From Clostridium paridis (lineage in GTDB: Bacteria > Bacillota > Clostridia > Clostridiales > Clostridiaceae), in the NCBI RefSeq assembly GCF_016765615.1, contig NZ_JAESWA010000015.1, positions 1 to 64,000 of the forward strand: a stretch of DNA of 64,000 nt, read 5' to 3'. Positions 24,229-33,814 of this stretch are shown piece by piece. Position 1 is the stretch's first letter. Each line of letters begins with the position of its first letter. The position numbers were made by a program, and so were the translations under genes. Below the pieces are notes generated by a model. It made no database searches. It was not told the origin of the DNA and worked only from the letters and a program-made list of their open reading frames with translations.

Positions 24229-26322
24229 TTAAACGTTAAATAACATATCTCCATAAGTTGGTAGTGGCCAGAATTCGCTATCTACTATAGTTTCAAGCTT
24301 ATCAGCATCTTCTCTTAACTCATTCATCTTTTCAAACACTTCAAATCTATAAATCATACCTAATTCGTATGCATCACCTTCGAAGTTGTCTGCCTTAGCT
24401 ACAGCTTCTTCTAAAACAGCTATTTTCTTCTTTAATGAAGAAGTTAAAGTAGATACTTCAGTTAATAATTCAGTTTGAGCAGATAAATCTACACTAATAC
24501 CAGTTGCATTAATTGTATTTATAGAGCCAGCAAGACTAGTTGCAAATTTAATAACTGCTGGTAATATTTGGCGCTTAGCGATTTCAAGAGTAGTTAAAGC
24601 TTCGATATTAATAGTCTTATTATAATTTTCAAGCATTATTTCATAACGAGATTCCATTTCAACTCTGCTTAATACGCCATGCTTTTCCATTACAGCTAAG
24701 TTCTTTTCAGCAATTAATGATTTAGTAGCTTCTACAGTTGATTTTATATTTGGAAGACCTCTCTTTTCAGCCTCAGCTACCCATTCATCTGAATATCCGT
24801 TACCATTGAATATTATTCTCTTATGAGATTTAACAATTTCATTAAGGATAGTTTGAATTTCAGCATCTAAATCAGAAGCTTTTTCAAGTCTATCAGCAAT
24901 TCCTGATAATACTTCAGCAACTATTGTATTTAAAGTAAAGTTACAAGCTGCAATTGAAGCAGAAGATGGAACCATTCTGAATTCAAATTTATTTCCAGTG
25001 AAAGCAAATGGAGAAGTTCTGTTTCTATCAGTTGCATCCTTTGGAAGTGCAGGGAGAGTATTTACCCCTATTGTTAATTTACTTGAAGATTTTGAGCTTG
25101 TAGCTGGTCCATTTTCAATTTGTTCTAATATATCAGTTAATTGATCTCCTAAGAATATTGATATTATAGCTGGAGGAGCTTCATTAGCACCTAAACGATG
25201 GTCATTTCCAGCATTAGCAGCAGACATTCTTAATAAATCAGCATATTCATCTACAGCTTCTATAACTGCACAAAGGAATAATAAGAATTGTTGATTTTCG
25301 TGTGGAGATTTACCTGGTTCAAGTAAGTTTACTCCATCATCAGTTCCCATTGACCAGTTGTTATGCTTACCAGATCCATTTACACCTGCAAATGGTTTTT
25401 CATGCAATAAGCAATAAAGATCGTGTCTTAATGCAACTTTTTTCATAACTTCCATTGTAAGTTGATTGTGATCAGTTGCGATATTTGTTGTAGTAAATAT
25501 TGGAGCTAATTCATGTTGAGCAGGAGCAACTTCATTATGCTTAGTTTTAGCTGAAATTCCAAGCTTCCAAAGTTCTTCATCAACTTCTTTCATGAATTCA
25601 GAAACTCTTTCTTTTATTGTTCCAAAGTAATGATCTTCAAGTTCTTGACCTTTTGAAGGCTTTGCACCGAATAGTGTTCTTCCAGTAAAAATAAGGTCTT
25701 TACGAGCATCATACATTTTTTTGTCGATTAAGAAGTATTCTTGTTCAGGTCCTACAGTTGTGATAACTCTTTGAGTAGTAGTGTTTCCAAGAGCTCTTAG
25801 TACACGTAAAGCTTGTTTTGATAGAGCTTCCATAGAACGTAGTAATGGAGTTTTCTTATCTAAAGCTTCTCCATTATAAGAACAGAATGCAGTTGGTATG
25901 CATAGAGAACCATCCTTTAAAAAGGCTGGTGAAGTACAATCCCAAGCAGTATATCCTCTAGCTTCAAAAGTAGCTCTTAATCCACCTGATGGGAAAGAAG
26001 AAGCATCTGGTTCCCCTTTGATTAATTCTTTTCCTGAGAATTCTAATATTACCTTTCCATCAGAGGTTGGACTAATAAAAGAATCGTGTTTTTCAGCAGT
26101 AATACCAGTTAGTGGTTGGAACCAGTGAGTAAAATGAGTTGCACCATTCTCAACTGCCCAATCTTTCATAGCAGAAGCAACAACATCAGCTACTTCAGGT
26201 GAAAGAGAAGTTCCTTCTTGAATTGTCTTTTTTAAAGCTTTATAAGTAGCCTTTGGAAGACGATCTTTCATTACGGAATCATTAAATACATATGATCCAA
26301 AAATTTCAGTGACTTTACTCAT
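24229..26322 (-). CDS. glnN: Type III glutamine synthetase
   Basis: The 697-residue protein is the large GSIII form. It makes glutamine from glutamate, ammonia and ATP. GSIII features include [10 protein letters not shown] and [15 protein letters not shown] in the catalytic region, [12 protein letters not shown], and RVIMPAR-type replacement regions with the long C-terminal extension. The ATG has GAAAGGAG upstream. It is a single-gene unit. No glutamine riboswitch or nitrogen-control site was recognised in the upstream region. Confidence 0.95.
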   Translation of the reverse strand: MSKVTEIFGSYVFNDSVMKDRLPKATYKALKKTIQEGTSLSPEVADVVASAMKDWAVENGATHFTHWFQPLTGITAEKHDSFISPTSDGKVILEFSGKELIKGEPDASSFPSGGLRATFEARGYTAWDCTSPAFLKDGSLCIPTAFCSYNGEALDKKTPLLRSMEALSKQALRVLRALGNTTTQRVITTVGPEQEYFLIDKKMYDARKDLIFTGRTLFGAKPSKGQELEDHYFGTIKERVSEFMKEVDEELWKLGISAKTKHNEVAPAQHELAPIFTTTNIATDHNQLTMEVMKKVALRHDLYCLLHEKPFAGVNGSGKHNNWSMGTDDGVNLLEPGKSPHENQQFLLFLCAVIEAVDEYADLLRMSAANAGNDHRLGANEAPPAIISIFLGDQLTDILEQIENGPATSSKSSSKLTIGVNTLPALPKDATDRNRTSPFAFTGNKFEFRMVPSSASIAACNFTLNTIVAEVLSGIADRLEKASDLDAEIQTILNEIVKSHKRIIFNGNGYSDEWVAEAEKRGLPNIKSTVEATKSLIAEKNLAVMEKHGVLSRVEMESRYEIMLENYNKTINIEALTTLEIAKRQILPAVIKFATSLAGSINTINATGISVDLSAQTELLTEVSTLTSSLKKKIAVLEEAVAKADNFEGDAYELGMIYRFEVFEKMNELREDADKLETIVDSEFWPLPTYGDMLFNV

Positions 26323-26541
26323 TAATAAATTCTCCTTTCAATATAGACAAGATTATATAAAATGTTATTAATTAACTTATGAAAATAATAATTATAAAAA
26401 AATTCTAGAATATAACTGATAAATTGTCAACGAAAAATATAAGAATTGTGACAAATTGTTTTTAAGTTCGTTATATTTTTGAAATTATAATAATAACAGT
26501 GGTGGAATCTAAAAATATGAATAAATGGAATAATATTACAT
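26323..26541. other. Intergenic region upstream of glnN
   Basis: This AT-rich region must contain the minus-strand glnN promoter. No ORF or clear operator was seen. With the terminator at 26542-26578 and a featureless AT-rich stretch to 26803, it makes a 481-bp gap between genes. Confidence 0.4.
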
Positions 26542-26578
26542 TAAAAAAAGATAGAGCTAGAGAAAGGTTCTCTAGCTC
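26542..26578 (-). terminator. Terminator downstream of the AraC-family gene
   Basis: A perfect 9-bp stem GAGCTAGAG/CTCTAGCTC (26554-26562/26570-26578) reads into TATCTTTTTTT on the minus strand. It lies about 225 bases after the araC-type stop codon. Confidence 0.75.
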
Positions 26579-26803
26579 CGTTGCTAAAAATTTACATTTT
26601 AATTCTAATATAATAAAAATTCATTAATTGCATATTATATAAACTACCATAGCTTGTATAATATTATACATTAATTATACTCGTCCAATAACATTAATTC
26701 AATATCAAAAATCAAATTTTAATATTAAATTAGCCATAAAATCAAAAATAAATTATGAACTTCTTATGAAGGATTATGTTTGTTAAGAACTTTTTATAAA
26801 GGA

Positions 26804-27688
26804 TTATTTTAGGTCTCTAATCTTATTAGGTGAAATATTTTTATATCTTTTAAATATCCTACTAAAATAATTGCTATCATTAAACCCTACGCACAAGGCA
26901 ACTTCATTTATATTCAAATCTTTATCTTTTAATAGTGAAATAGCTTTATTTATGCGTAAAAGATTAATATAATCAGTAAAGGTTTTGCCTGTAAATCTTT
27001 TAAATAGTCTGCAAAAATGGTGTTTACTTAGATTTGACATAGATGCAAGCTCTGAGAGAGTTATCTTTTCACTATAATGAGAATCTATATATTCTAATAC
27101 TTCCTTTAAGTTATTCATACTATAAAGACTTTTTCTATTATTTTTTGATATAGATATAGATTCCAAATTGTTTCTAAGTAATATAACTATTATGCGAAAT
27201 ATAGAAGATTTTACAATCAATTCATATCCCAAATTCTTATTTTGAGATTCGATTATTAATGTTTGAATTTCTTCCAATAGTTCCTTGTGCTTAGGAATCT
27301 CATTGGAGAATCTAACGTTATTTTTTATTAATGCTTTAATATAATCAGTTTTATCTAAATCTTTTTGGTTTCCTAATAGAAAAGCAAAATCAATTTTTAT
27401 TATATAGTAAATCAAATTAGTACATAAACACTCTATATAATGGGCATCGTTATTGTTTATTACTATTAAGTCATCTTTTTTTGCAGCAATATGTTTAGAA
27501 TTACAGTGAACTATACATTCCCCATTTGCTATATAACATAACATAAAGTGATCATGAAAGTGACTTTCTACAATTGGACCAGGTTCAGCATGTTCATAAC
27601 ATCTAATTTTTATAGGAAATTCTATGTTAATATCGTAATCAATTTTCATTTTAGGACTATCTAAATTTGATAGAGATGTAGAATTCAT
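26804..27688 (-). CDS. AraC-family transcriptional regulator
   Basis: The 294-residue protein has an N-terminal cupin-like sensor (HFHDHFMLCYIANGE, about residues 40-60) and a C-terminal pair of helix-turn-helix motifs (LSELASMSNLSKHHFCRLFK and INEVALCVGFNDSNYFSRIFK, about 215-290). The ATG follows GAAAGGAATT. It is divergent from the MFS exporter gene 230 bases away, which is its most likely target. The inducer is unknown. Confidence 0.88.
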   Translation of the reverse strand: MNSTSLSNLDSPKMKIDYDINIEFPIKIRCYEHAEPGPIVESHFHDHFMLCYIANGECIVHCNSKHIAAKKDDLIVINNNDAHYIECLCTNLIYYIIKIDFAFLLGNQKDLDKTDYIKALIKNNVRFSNEIPKHKELLEEIQTLIIESQNKNLGYELIVKSSIFRIIVILLRNNLESISISKNNRKSLYSMNNLKEVLEYIDSHYSEKITLSELASMSNLSKHHFCRLFKRFTGKTFTDYINLLRINKAISLLKDKDLNINEVALCVGFNDSNYFSRIFKRYKNISPNKIRDLK

Positions 27689-27918
27689 AATAATTCCTTT
27701 CTTAAAGTAAAAATCAATATAATGCTATTTTGGAGCAACTTTATTAATGAAATTACTTAGATTAATGTTTATAATGGTATATAAAAATACTAAATTTAAA
27801 GCTTTTATGTTGAAAAAAATTAGGAATATAGAAATTAGATATTTTTAAAAACTAATTCTATAATATCAATTTTATACTAATAATTAGCTAATAAACAAGT
27901 AGAAAGGTTTTGAGTTTT

Positions 27919-29139
27919 ATGACGTCAGTAAATACATCACAATTATTAGAAAATAGATCATTAGCATTTTTGCTATTTGCACGTATAATAGGAGCATTTT
28001 CAGTTCAAATGGTTACTATTGCAGTAGGGTGGCAGATATATTCAATTACTGATAGTGCTTTTTATCTAGGTTTAGTTGGATTGGTGGAGTTTGTTCCAAT
28101 GTTTCTTCTTACCATTGTTGTTGGATATGTGGCAGATAGATTTAATAGAAAGATTATAATTTGCTTGTGCAAATCATTAGAAGGAATAGCAGTTCTCTTC
28201 TTAGCTTTTGCTAGTTATAAAGGGATAATTACTAAAGAAATAATTCTTGTAACAGTCTCTATATTAGGAATAGTTAATGCATTTCAGGGTCCTCCAATGC
28301 AATCAATGTTACCTAATATAGTTAGTAAAGAGAGTTTTCCTAGAGCAGCTGCATTATTGGCATCAGCATTCCAGTTTGCAACAATAATGGGACCAGCTGT
28401 TGGAGGGATATTATATTCGTTAGGGGCAAATGTTGTATATACTATTGCAGGCGTATTATCTCTTTGTACAAGCTTTCTTATTTCACTAATAACATTAAGA
28501 AAGCAACAAGAGAAAGCAGATGCAGCAACTATTAAAACATTATTTGCAGGAATTTCATTCATAAAGAGTAAACCTATAATTCTTGGTGCAATATCCTTAG
28601 ATCTTTTTGCGGTGCTATTTGGGGGAGCTACAGCAGTATTACCAGTATTTGCAAGTAAAATTTTGATGGTAGGACCAATAGGATTAGGTGTTATGCGTTC
28701 AGCACCTGCAGTAGGTGCGTTACTTATGTCAATTGTATTGGCAAGAAGACCATTAAAAAGAAGAGTAGGACATATTATGTTTACTGCAGTAATATTTTTT
28801 GGAATAGCTACTATACTATTCTCACTATCAAAATCATTTGTTTTATCTTTAGCATTTCTTTTTGTTCTTGGAGCATCAGATGTAATTAGCGTAGTTATAA
28901 GATCTACATTGGTACAGTTAGAAACTCCAGATAATATGAGAGGAAGGGTGAGTTCAGTTAATCAAATGTTTATAGGAACATCAAATCAGCTAGGAGAATT
29001 TGAATCGGGATTAACAACAGCATGGTTTGGACCTGTGAATGCAGTTTTAATTGGGGGAATAGGTACAATAGTTGTGGTACTTTTGTGGATAAAATTATTT
29101 CCTAAACTTTGGAGTGTTGATAAATTAGAAAATAGTTAA
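27919..29139 (+). CDS. Major facilitator exporter (MFS_3 / EntS-like)
   Basis: The 406-residue protein has about 12 membrane segments. The loop 2-3 motif is present as GYVADRFNRK, and a second copy-like motif lies in the C-terminal half. Overall similarity is to drug/siderophore exporters of the EntS group. The start chosen is the ATG at 27919, eleven bases after AGAAAGG; the TTG at 27910 is too close to that site. It is divergent from the AraC-family regulator and followed by a strong terminator. Confidence 0.85.
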   Translation: MTSVNTSQLLENRSLAFLLFARIIGAFSVQMVTIAVGWQIYSITDSAFYLGLVGLVEFVPMFLLTIVVGYVADRFNRKIIICLCKSLEGIAVLFLAFASYKGIITKEIILVTVSILGIVNAFQGPPMQSMLPNIVSKESFPRAAALLASAFQFATIMGPAVGGILYSLGANVVYTIAGVLSLCTSFLISLITLRKQQEKADAATIKTLFAGISFIKSKPIILGAISLDLFAVLFGGATAVLPVFASKILMVGPIGLGVMRSAPAVGALLMSIVLARRPLKRRVGHIMFTAVIFFGIATILFSLSKSFVLSLAFLFVLGASDVISVVIRSTLVQLETPDNMRGRVSSVNQMFIGTSNQLGEFESGLTTAWFGPVNAVLIGGIGTIVVVLLWIKLFPKLWSVDKLENS

Positions 29140-29178
29140 TAAATTAGTACATATTAAGAAATAAAATACAGTAAGATA

Positions 29179-29216
29179 GATGGTGTGAAGTCTTAAGGAC
29201 TTCACATCTTTTTTTT
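29179..29216 (+). terminator. Terminator after the MFS gene
   Basis: The stem GTGAAGTC/GACTTCAC, extended by GAT/ATC across a small bulge, is followed by eight or more T. Confidence 0.9.
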
Positions 29217-29319
29217 ATAAAAAGAAATTGAAAATTATAAATAGGAACAAAATACCGCTTATTGAGTAATTGATTTAGGACAAAATAAAATTACTATTGA
29301 TGAATTTGGGGTGTTACAC

Positions 29320-30003
29320 TTGAAGAAAAAAAATTTAAGAGAAGCAATATGTTTTTTATGTATTTTTAGTATTATTTCATGTTTATTTCCTATTTGTTGT
29401 AAAGCTGATAATAAAAAGAATAATAATGCAATTTTAATTGATTTAAATGAAGAGAGACTTTATTTAATAAATAAGGATAGAAATACAATTATTAAGAGTT
29501 ATATTGTGGCAAGTGGAAAATCTAATACTCCATCACCTATAGGAACTTGGAAGGTTATTAGCATGGGTGCTTGGAGTGGAGGCTTTGGAACCAGATGGAT
29601 TGGATTAAATGTTCCTTGGGGTAAATATGGAATTCATGGTACGAACAATCCTGGGTCAATTGGTTCTGAGGCGTCCCATGGGTGTATAAGAATGTTTAAC
29701 AAAGATATTGAAGAATTATACGAAAAAGTTTCATATGGAATGATAGTAACAATATATGCAGGACCTTATGGTCCTTTCGGGAAAGGACTAAAGATATTAA
29801 AACCAGGTGATAGAGGGGCAGATGTCCTTGAAATACAAAGAATATTAAAAGAAAAAGGATATTACTTTGGAAAAGTTGATGGAGTTTATGGGGAAACCAT
29901 GAAGAAAAGTATAATGGAATATAGATTGGAAAATAATTTATCTATTAATCATTTTATAGATAAAGAACTATATAAAAGTCTAGGAATAAGACTAATTGAT
30001 TAG
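29320..30003 (+). CDS. Secreted L,D-transpeptidase with a peptidoglycan-binding domain
   Basis: The 227-residue protein has a basic start and hydrophobic signal segment (about 9-28), a YkuD catalytic domain with the signature HGTNNPGSIG...SHGCIRM (catalytic Cys122), and a C-terminal peptidoglycan-binding repeat (LKPGDRGADVLEIQRILKEK, about 160-225). It would cross-link peptidoglycan outside the cell. The start chosen is TTG at 29320, seven bases after TTGGGGTG; a GTG at 29311 overlaps that site. Confidence 0.88.
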   Translation: MKKKNLREAICFLCIFSIISCLFPICCKADNKKNNNAILIDLNEERLYLINKDRNTIIKSYIVASGKSNTPSPIGTWKVISMGAWSGGFGTRWIGLNVPWGKYGIHGTNNPGSIGSEASHGCIRMFNKDIEELYEKVSYGMIVTIYAGPYGPFGKGLKILKPGDRGADVLEIQRILKEKGYYFGKVDGVYGETMKKSIMEYRLENNLSINHFIDKELYKSLGIRLID

Positions 30004-30039
30004 GTAGCTTCAGATTAATGAAGCTACCTAATTAATTTT
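30001..30039 (+). terminator. Terminator after the L,D-transpeptidase gene
   Basis: A perfect 11-bp stem TAGGTAGCTTC/GAAGCTACCTA begins in the stop codon and is followed by AATTAATTTT. Confidence 0.8.
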
Positions 30040-30156
30040 AGTTGTAAGGATTAACTCACTAGAGATATATAATAATTAACATATATATGAAAATTGTTAT
30101 ATTTATATAAGTTATAAACTATATATTAATATATTGGTAATAGCGGGGGAGTAAAA

Positions 30157-31191
30157 ATGAAAAAATACATTAGAATTCTTTTGATAGCTGCAGTAGTTTT
30201 CATTACTTTTGGACAAGCTAATAATATTGAAAAATCAACAGCAAAGCTTTTGAATCAGGTAGGGATTCAATATGCTATTTGTGATTACGACAATGTAAAA
30301 GCAGATGTTGGTAACAATAATAATCAAAAAAAGCCTTCTAGTAACAAGGCTAAATCTAGTAGTTCTAAAAGTACAACAAATAGTAAGTCGAAAAAATCAT
30401 TCATTGGAGGAGGACTATCAATAGGAGCAATAGTTTTAATTGGTATAGTACTATTGATAGTTTTTGTACTAAAAAGAAAGGGTGCAATTAAGCAAGAAGA
30501 CATAGATAACTTTAAAGATTTTCTTAATGATGAGAATAACGATGGAGATATTTCACCAAGTGTTAGACAGGAAGTAGCAGATAATACAGTAGCAATTAGA
30601 AATGAAATCGTAAAGATGGATCCATTATTCTCACCTGATAAATTTATAGGCTGGAGCCAGGAGGTATTTGTATCATTACAAGAAGCTTGGACCTCAAGAG
30701 ATTGGGCGAAGATAAGACCATTTGAAAAAGAAGAGCTATTTAGAATGCATGAATTACAATTACAAGAATATAAGAAAATGCATAGAATTAATGTGGTTGA
30801 ACGTATTTCAGTTAATCAATCATATCTATTTAAGTATGTAAGAGATGCAGAGTATGAATATTTAACTGTATACTTACATGCATCAATGAATGATTACATT
30901 ATAGATGAAAATACCCGAGAGATAGTTAAAGGAGACGATGAAACAAGATTCACTAACAAATATCTTTTGACATTTATGAGGAATGTAGGGGTGAAGACTG
31001 ATCCTGCTACAAGCAATATGAGTACAAAACAATGTCCACATTGTGGAGCACCAATTCAAGTTACAAGTGCTGGTAAATGTGAGTACTGTGATTTTATTGT
31101 AACAACAGGAGAGCATGATTGGGTATTAAGCGATTTAGACTGTATAAATGAAGATACCCAAGTAGGAAATGGTGGAGTATTTATAAATTAA
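30157..31191 (+). CDS. Tim44-like membrane protein with a zinc ribbon
   Basis: The 344-residue protein has an N-terminal signal or anchor (about 5-22), a serine/lysine-rich linker, a strong membrane segment (about 88-107), a Tim44-like domain (about 145-285), and a zinc ribbon CPHCGAP...CEYCDF near residues 293-312. B. subtilis YdjG, encoded beside the SPFH protein YdjI, is comparable in design. The gene precedes an SPFH protein with 35 bases between, so the two likely form one membrane assembly. RBS GGGGG; ATG start. Confidence 0.78.
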   Translation: MKKYIRILLIAAVVFITFGQANNIEKSTAKLLNQVGIQYAICDYDNVKADVGNNNNQKKPSSNKAKSSSSKSTTNSKSKKSFIGGGLSIGAIVLIGIVLLIVFVLKRKGAIKQEDIDNFKDFLNDENNDGDISPSVRQEVADNTVAIRNEIVKMDPLFSPDKFIGWSQEVFVSLQEAWTSRDWAKIRPFEKEELFRMHELQLQEYKKMHRINVVERISVNQSYLFKYVRDAEYEYLTVYLHASMNDYIIDENTREIVKGDDETRFTNKYLLTFMRNVGVKTDPATSNMSTKQCPHCGAPIQVTSAGKCEYCDFIVTTGEHDWVLSDLDCINEDTQVGNGGVFIN

Positions 31192-31226
31192 CTATCAAAT
31201 ATAAATAAAGGTGGAGGATTAAAAAA

Positions 31227-32558
31227 ATGGGGATAATAGCGGCAGCGGCAAATGCAATTAAAGGTACATTAAAGGATCAATATAAAGAGTTTATGTACTG
31301 TGATTCAATGCCTATGGATGTACTTGTGAGAAAAGGACAAAATAAAAGATTAGATGGAAGTACAAATAGAGGAAATGATAATATTATAACAGATGGTTCC
31401 AGATTAGTGGTTTCAGATTCACAGTGTATGATAATAGTAGAAGATGGAAAGATAATTGATTTTTGCGCTGAACCAGGCGAATATATTTACAATACAGGAA
31501 CATCACCATCGATGTTAACAGGCGGAATGAAGGAATTAAAGGATGGCTTCATGAAAAGCATAGGAACTGCCATGGATAGGTTTAAAGCAGGTGGACAGCA
31601 AGACCATGATCAAAGAGTTTACTACGTAAATATGAAGGAACTAATGGGAAATAAAATAGGAGCAGGTGATATTCCGTTTAGGGATAGTGAGTTTAATTTT
31701 ACTATTAAACTAAGATGCTTTGGAGAATATTCCTATAAGATTACCAATCCAATAATGTTTTATACTAATGTTTGTGGAAATATAGGCTACGAATTTACCA
31801 GAGATCAGATAGACTCTCAATTTAAGTCAGAGATACAAAATAATTTACAATATGCTTTAGGTAAAATAGGATTAAAAGGGATCCCATATGACCAGCTTAC
31901 ATTATTTACAAAAGAACTAGCTCAAGCTTTGAATTCTGAAATGACTACTGAATGGGTAGAGAAAAGAGGTATATCAGTAGTATCTTTTGCGTTGGCATCA
32001 GTAACACCTGATGCAGATAGTGCAAAAAAGATAGAAGAATTCCAAAGTACAAGAGTTTATACAGATCCAAGAATGCTTGCAGCAAGTTATATACAATCAA
32101 AGGGTGCTGCACTTGAAAAAGCTGCATCAAATAAAGCTGGAGCTATGACTGGTTTCATGGGAATGGGATTTGCTCAACAAGCAGGCGGTAATGGAGGTTT
32201 TGATGAGGCACAGCTATTTAATTCATTAACCCAAAATCCACAGCAAGAACAAAAGCTAAAAGAAGAAAGTGCCCCAGTTCAAAGTAAACCTCAAACATCT
32301 CAACCTTCTCAAACTTGGACATGCGAATGTGGAACAGAAAATACTGGGAAGTTCTGTATGGAGTGTGGGAAAACAGCCCCAGTACCAGTCAAAGCAGCAA
32401 ATACATGGATTTGTCAATGTGGTACTGAGAATACAGGAAAGTTTTGTGGAGAGTGTGGTGCAAAAAAACCACTTGATAGTAAGTGTGAAACCTGCGGCTA
32501 TGAAGCAGATAAACCATTTAAATTCTGTCCAGAATGCGGAGCAGAAAATAAAATATGA
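31227..32558 (+). CDS. SPFH-domain protein with C-terminal zinc ribbons (YdjI-like)
   Basis: The 443-residue protein has an SPFH/virion-core-protein-like domain over most of residues 1-300, a glycine-rich stretch, and three zinc ribbons at the end (CECGTENTGKFCMECG, CQCGTENTGKFCGECG, and CETCGYEADKPFKFCPECG). The first two ribbons are near-duplicates. B. subtilis YdjI is an SPFH protein that recruits PspA to stressed membranes; no pspA-like gene is seen here. GGTGGAGG precedes the ATG. A nested terminator follows. Confidence 0.82.
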   Translation: MGIIAAAANAIKGTLKDQYKEFMYCDSMPMDVLVRKGQNKRLDGSTNRGNDNIITDGSRLVVSDSQCMIIVEDGKIIDFCAEPGEYIYNTGTSPSMLTGGMKELKDGFMKSIGTAMDRFKAGGQQDHDQRVYYVNMKELMGNKIGAGDIPFRDSEFNFTIKLRCFGEYSYKITNPIMFYTNVCGNIGYEFTRDQIDSQFKSEIQNNLQYALGKIGLKGIPYDQLTLFTKELAQALNSEMTTEWVEKRGISVVSFALASVTPDADSAKKIEEFQSTRVYTDPRMLAASYIQSKGAALEKAASNKAGAMTGFMGMGFAQQAGGNGGFDEAQLFNSLTQNPQQEQKLKEESAPVQSKPQTSQPSQTWTCECGTENTGKFCMECGKTAPVPVKAANTWICQCGTENTGKFCGECGAKKPLDSKCETCGYEADKPFKFCPECGAENKI

Positions 32559-32610
32559 TTTATAAACTGAAAGATAAAGCTTTTAAGCTTTATCTTTTTT
32601 AGTTTATAAA
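32559..32610 (+). terminator. Terminator of the Tim44/SPFH operon
   Basis: Two nested stems, TTTATAAACT/AGTTTATAAA outside and AAGATAAAGCTT/AAGCTTTATCTT inside, with a T run between the inner and outer right arms. Confidence 0.85.
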
Positions 32611-32760
32611 AGAGGAAGTGAACTTAAGATAATAACTATTGTTAAAAGAAGTAGAATCAATAGAATAAGAATAGATTGCAAAGCTCAAAATAGAAGGGAA
32701 AATATATAATAAAAAATAATGAGTTTAAAAGAATATAAACAAAGCAGTGGAGGTAAAAGC

Positions 32761-33363
32761 ATGAGGAGGGATGAAGTTGATAGTTACTTAAGGGTTTTAA
32801 ATACATATAATAAAGTAGAGTTTTTATTCTCAACGATAATGTATAGTGCTGGCCCAACATTAACTAAAGAAAAAGCAGCTTCATTGGTTATATTTTGTAA
32901 TGATAAACGTAATCTACAAAAAGATTGGGAGAGCTTTAAAGACGAGGTTAAAGATAAATTAGGTATAAAATTCTTAGAACTTAAAAAGGATCAAAAAAGT
33001 ACAGTTGTATTATTCTATAATGAAGAGATTTTAAATAAAATCTTGAGTGAAAAAAGGGTTATAGAGTTTTTAAAGAATCTTGGATATAAGAGGGAAATGT
33101 CAATAAATGAATGTTTATTAGTTCTAAAGGCACGATATAGAGAATTTTGCCCCCATGAAATTGGAATTTTTCTAGGATATCCATTAGATGATGTAGTTCA
33201 GTTTATGAAGGATACCAAAAAGGACTGTAAATTAGTTGGTTATTGGAAGGTATATAATAACACCGAAGAAGCTCAAAATATCTTTAAAAAGTATGATAGC
33301 ATTAGAAATGACTTAGTTAGGATTATGATATCTGGAATAAAGCCTACAGAAATATTTAGATGA
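32761..33363 (+). CDS. DUF3793 family protein
   Basis: The 200-residue protein has the DUF3793 hallmarks: an opening that tolerates no catalytic motif but a conserved C-terminal region CPHEIGIFLGYPLDDVVQF followed by CKLVGYWKVYN. The function is unknown; in clostridia such genes are often near flavodoxin or iron-transport genes, which are absent here. The start chosen is the ATG at 32761 after GTGGAGGT, 14 codons inside the longest frame. Confidence 0.75.
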   Translation: MRRDEVDSYLRVLNTYNKVEFLFSTIMYSAGPTLTKEKAASLVIFCNDKRNLQKDWESFKDEVKDKLGIKFLELKKDQKSTVVLFYNEEILNKILSEKRVIEFLKNLGYKREMSINECLLVLKARYREFCPHEIGIFLGYPLDDVVQFMKDTKKDCKLVGYWKVYNNTEEAQNIFKKYDSIRNDLVRIMISGIKPTEIFR

Positions 33364-33380
33364 AGAAATACATAAATTTA

Positions 33381-33409
33381 TTGACAGTTAAAACTACAAA
33401 TAGTATTAT
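33381..33409 (+). promoter_or_regulatory. Near-consensus sigma-A promoter of the rsgA-like gene
   Basis: TTGACA (33381-33386) and TATTAT (33404-33409) are separated by exactly 17 bp. Transcription would start near 33416, giving a leader of about 390 nt before the rsgA-like start codon. Confidence 0.75.
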
Positions 33410-33469
33410 TTGTAATAGTAAGATATATTTTATTTAGTAAATATATCTTTATGAAAGGAGATGGTATTA

Positions 33470-33502
33470 ATGAATAACAGATTAAAGGTGGTTATGATTT
33501 AA
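33470..33502 (+). CDS. Leader peptide ORF 1 (10 codons)
   Basis: ATG is preceded nine bases upstream by GAAAGGAG, as good a site as those of full genes here. The peptide is MNNRLKVVMI. It lies between the 5' hairpin and the alternative-pairing region, where ribosome stalling could change the downstream fold. Translation is inferred from the site only. Confidence 0.5.
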   Translation: MNNRLKVVMI

Positions 33503-33603
33503 AACTGAATATGGGCGAAAATGTAATGATTAAAATGTGATTTTATAAACATACATTTCCGCAGATTAAAGTAACCTTTCATAAAAACTTATTTGGATAA
33601 GTA

Positions 33604-33630
33604 ACGCCGTGAAAAGGGCGTATTTTTTTT
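33604..33630 (+). terminator. Terminator-like hairpin 1 in the leader
   Basis: The stem ACGCC/GGCGT (33604-33608/33617-33621) is followed by ATTTTTTTT. It is about 100 nt after leader ORF 1 and nearly 180 nt before the rsgA-like gene, so it would stop transcription early unless another fold forms. Confidence 0.6.
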
Positions 33631-33656
33631 ACTTAAATTTATAATATACTCATTTA

Positions 33657-33704
33657 TCCGCAGAAGGTGACAAGTGTTTTATGATTACTCCTGCGGAATT
33701 TTTA
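33657..33704 (+). terminator. Terminator-like hairpin 2 in the leader
   Basis: TCCGCAG (33657-33663) pairs with CTGCGGA (33691-33697), followed by ATTTTTAT. Its right arm can instead pair with TTCCGCAG at 33557-33564. Confidence 0.5.
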
Positions 33705-33751
33705 TGCCCATTTTTAGAAGGATGTTTATTTTTTGAGAGGAGTGATGTTAT

Positions 33752-33814
33752 ATGATGAATTCATTTTATATTATTAGAAAAATTAATAAACACTTGGAGG
33801 GATTAGATGAATAA
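33752..33814 (+). CDS. Leader ORF 2 (20 codons) overlapping the rsgA-like start
   Basis: ATGATG follows GAGAGGAG by nine bases. The 20-residue product contains FYIIRKINKHLEGLDE, and its stop codon lies at 33812-33814, eight bases inside the rsgA-like frame. The GGAGGG site of the rsgA-like gene lies within it, so its translation would couple to or expose the downstream start. Confidence 0.5.
   Translation: MMNSFYIIRKINKHLEGLDE

Larger units (their letters stand above)
33416..33806 (+). promoter_or_regulatory. Long leader with alternative hairpins, likely attenuator
   Basis: Order of elements: a perfect 10-bp hairpin AGATATATTT/AAATATATCT (33421-33448); a 10-codon ORF (33470-33502); ATGGGC (33511-33516); TTCCGCAG (33557-33564); terminator 1 (33604-33628); TCCGCAG (33657-33663); CTGCGGAA (33691-33698) followed by ATTTTTAT; GCCCAT (33706-33711); a second small ORF (33752-33814). 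CTGCGGAA can pair with either of two upstream copies of TCCGCAG, and GCCCAT can pair with ATGGGC across the whole region, so the folds exclude each other. This is the architecture of translation-dependent attenuation. The signal is not known. Confidence 0.6.

Noticed and set aside
32269-32565. A 98-residue plus-strand frame over the end of the SPFH gene
   Set aside because: It is a shifted reading of the zinc-ribbon region and has no start signal.
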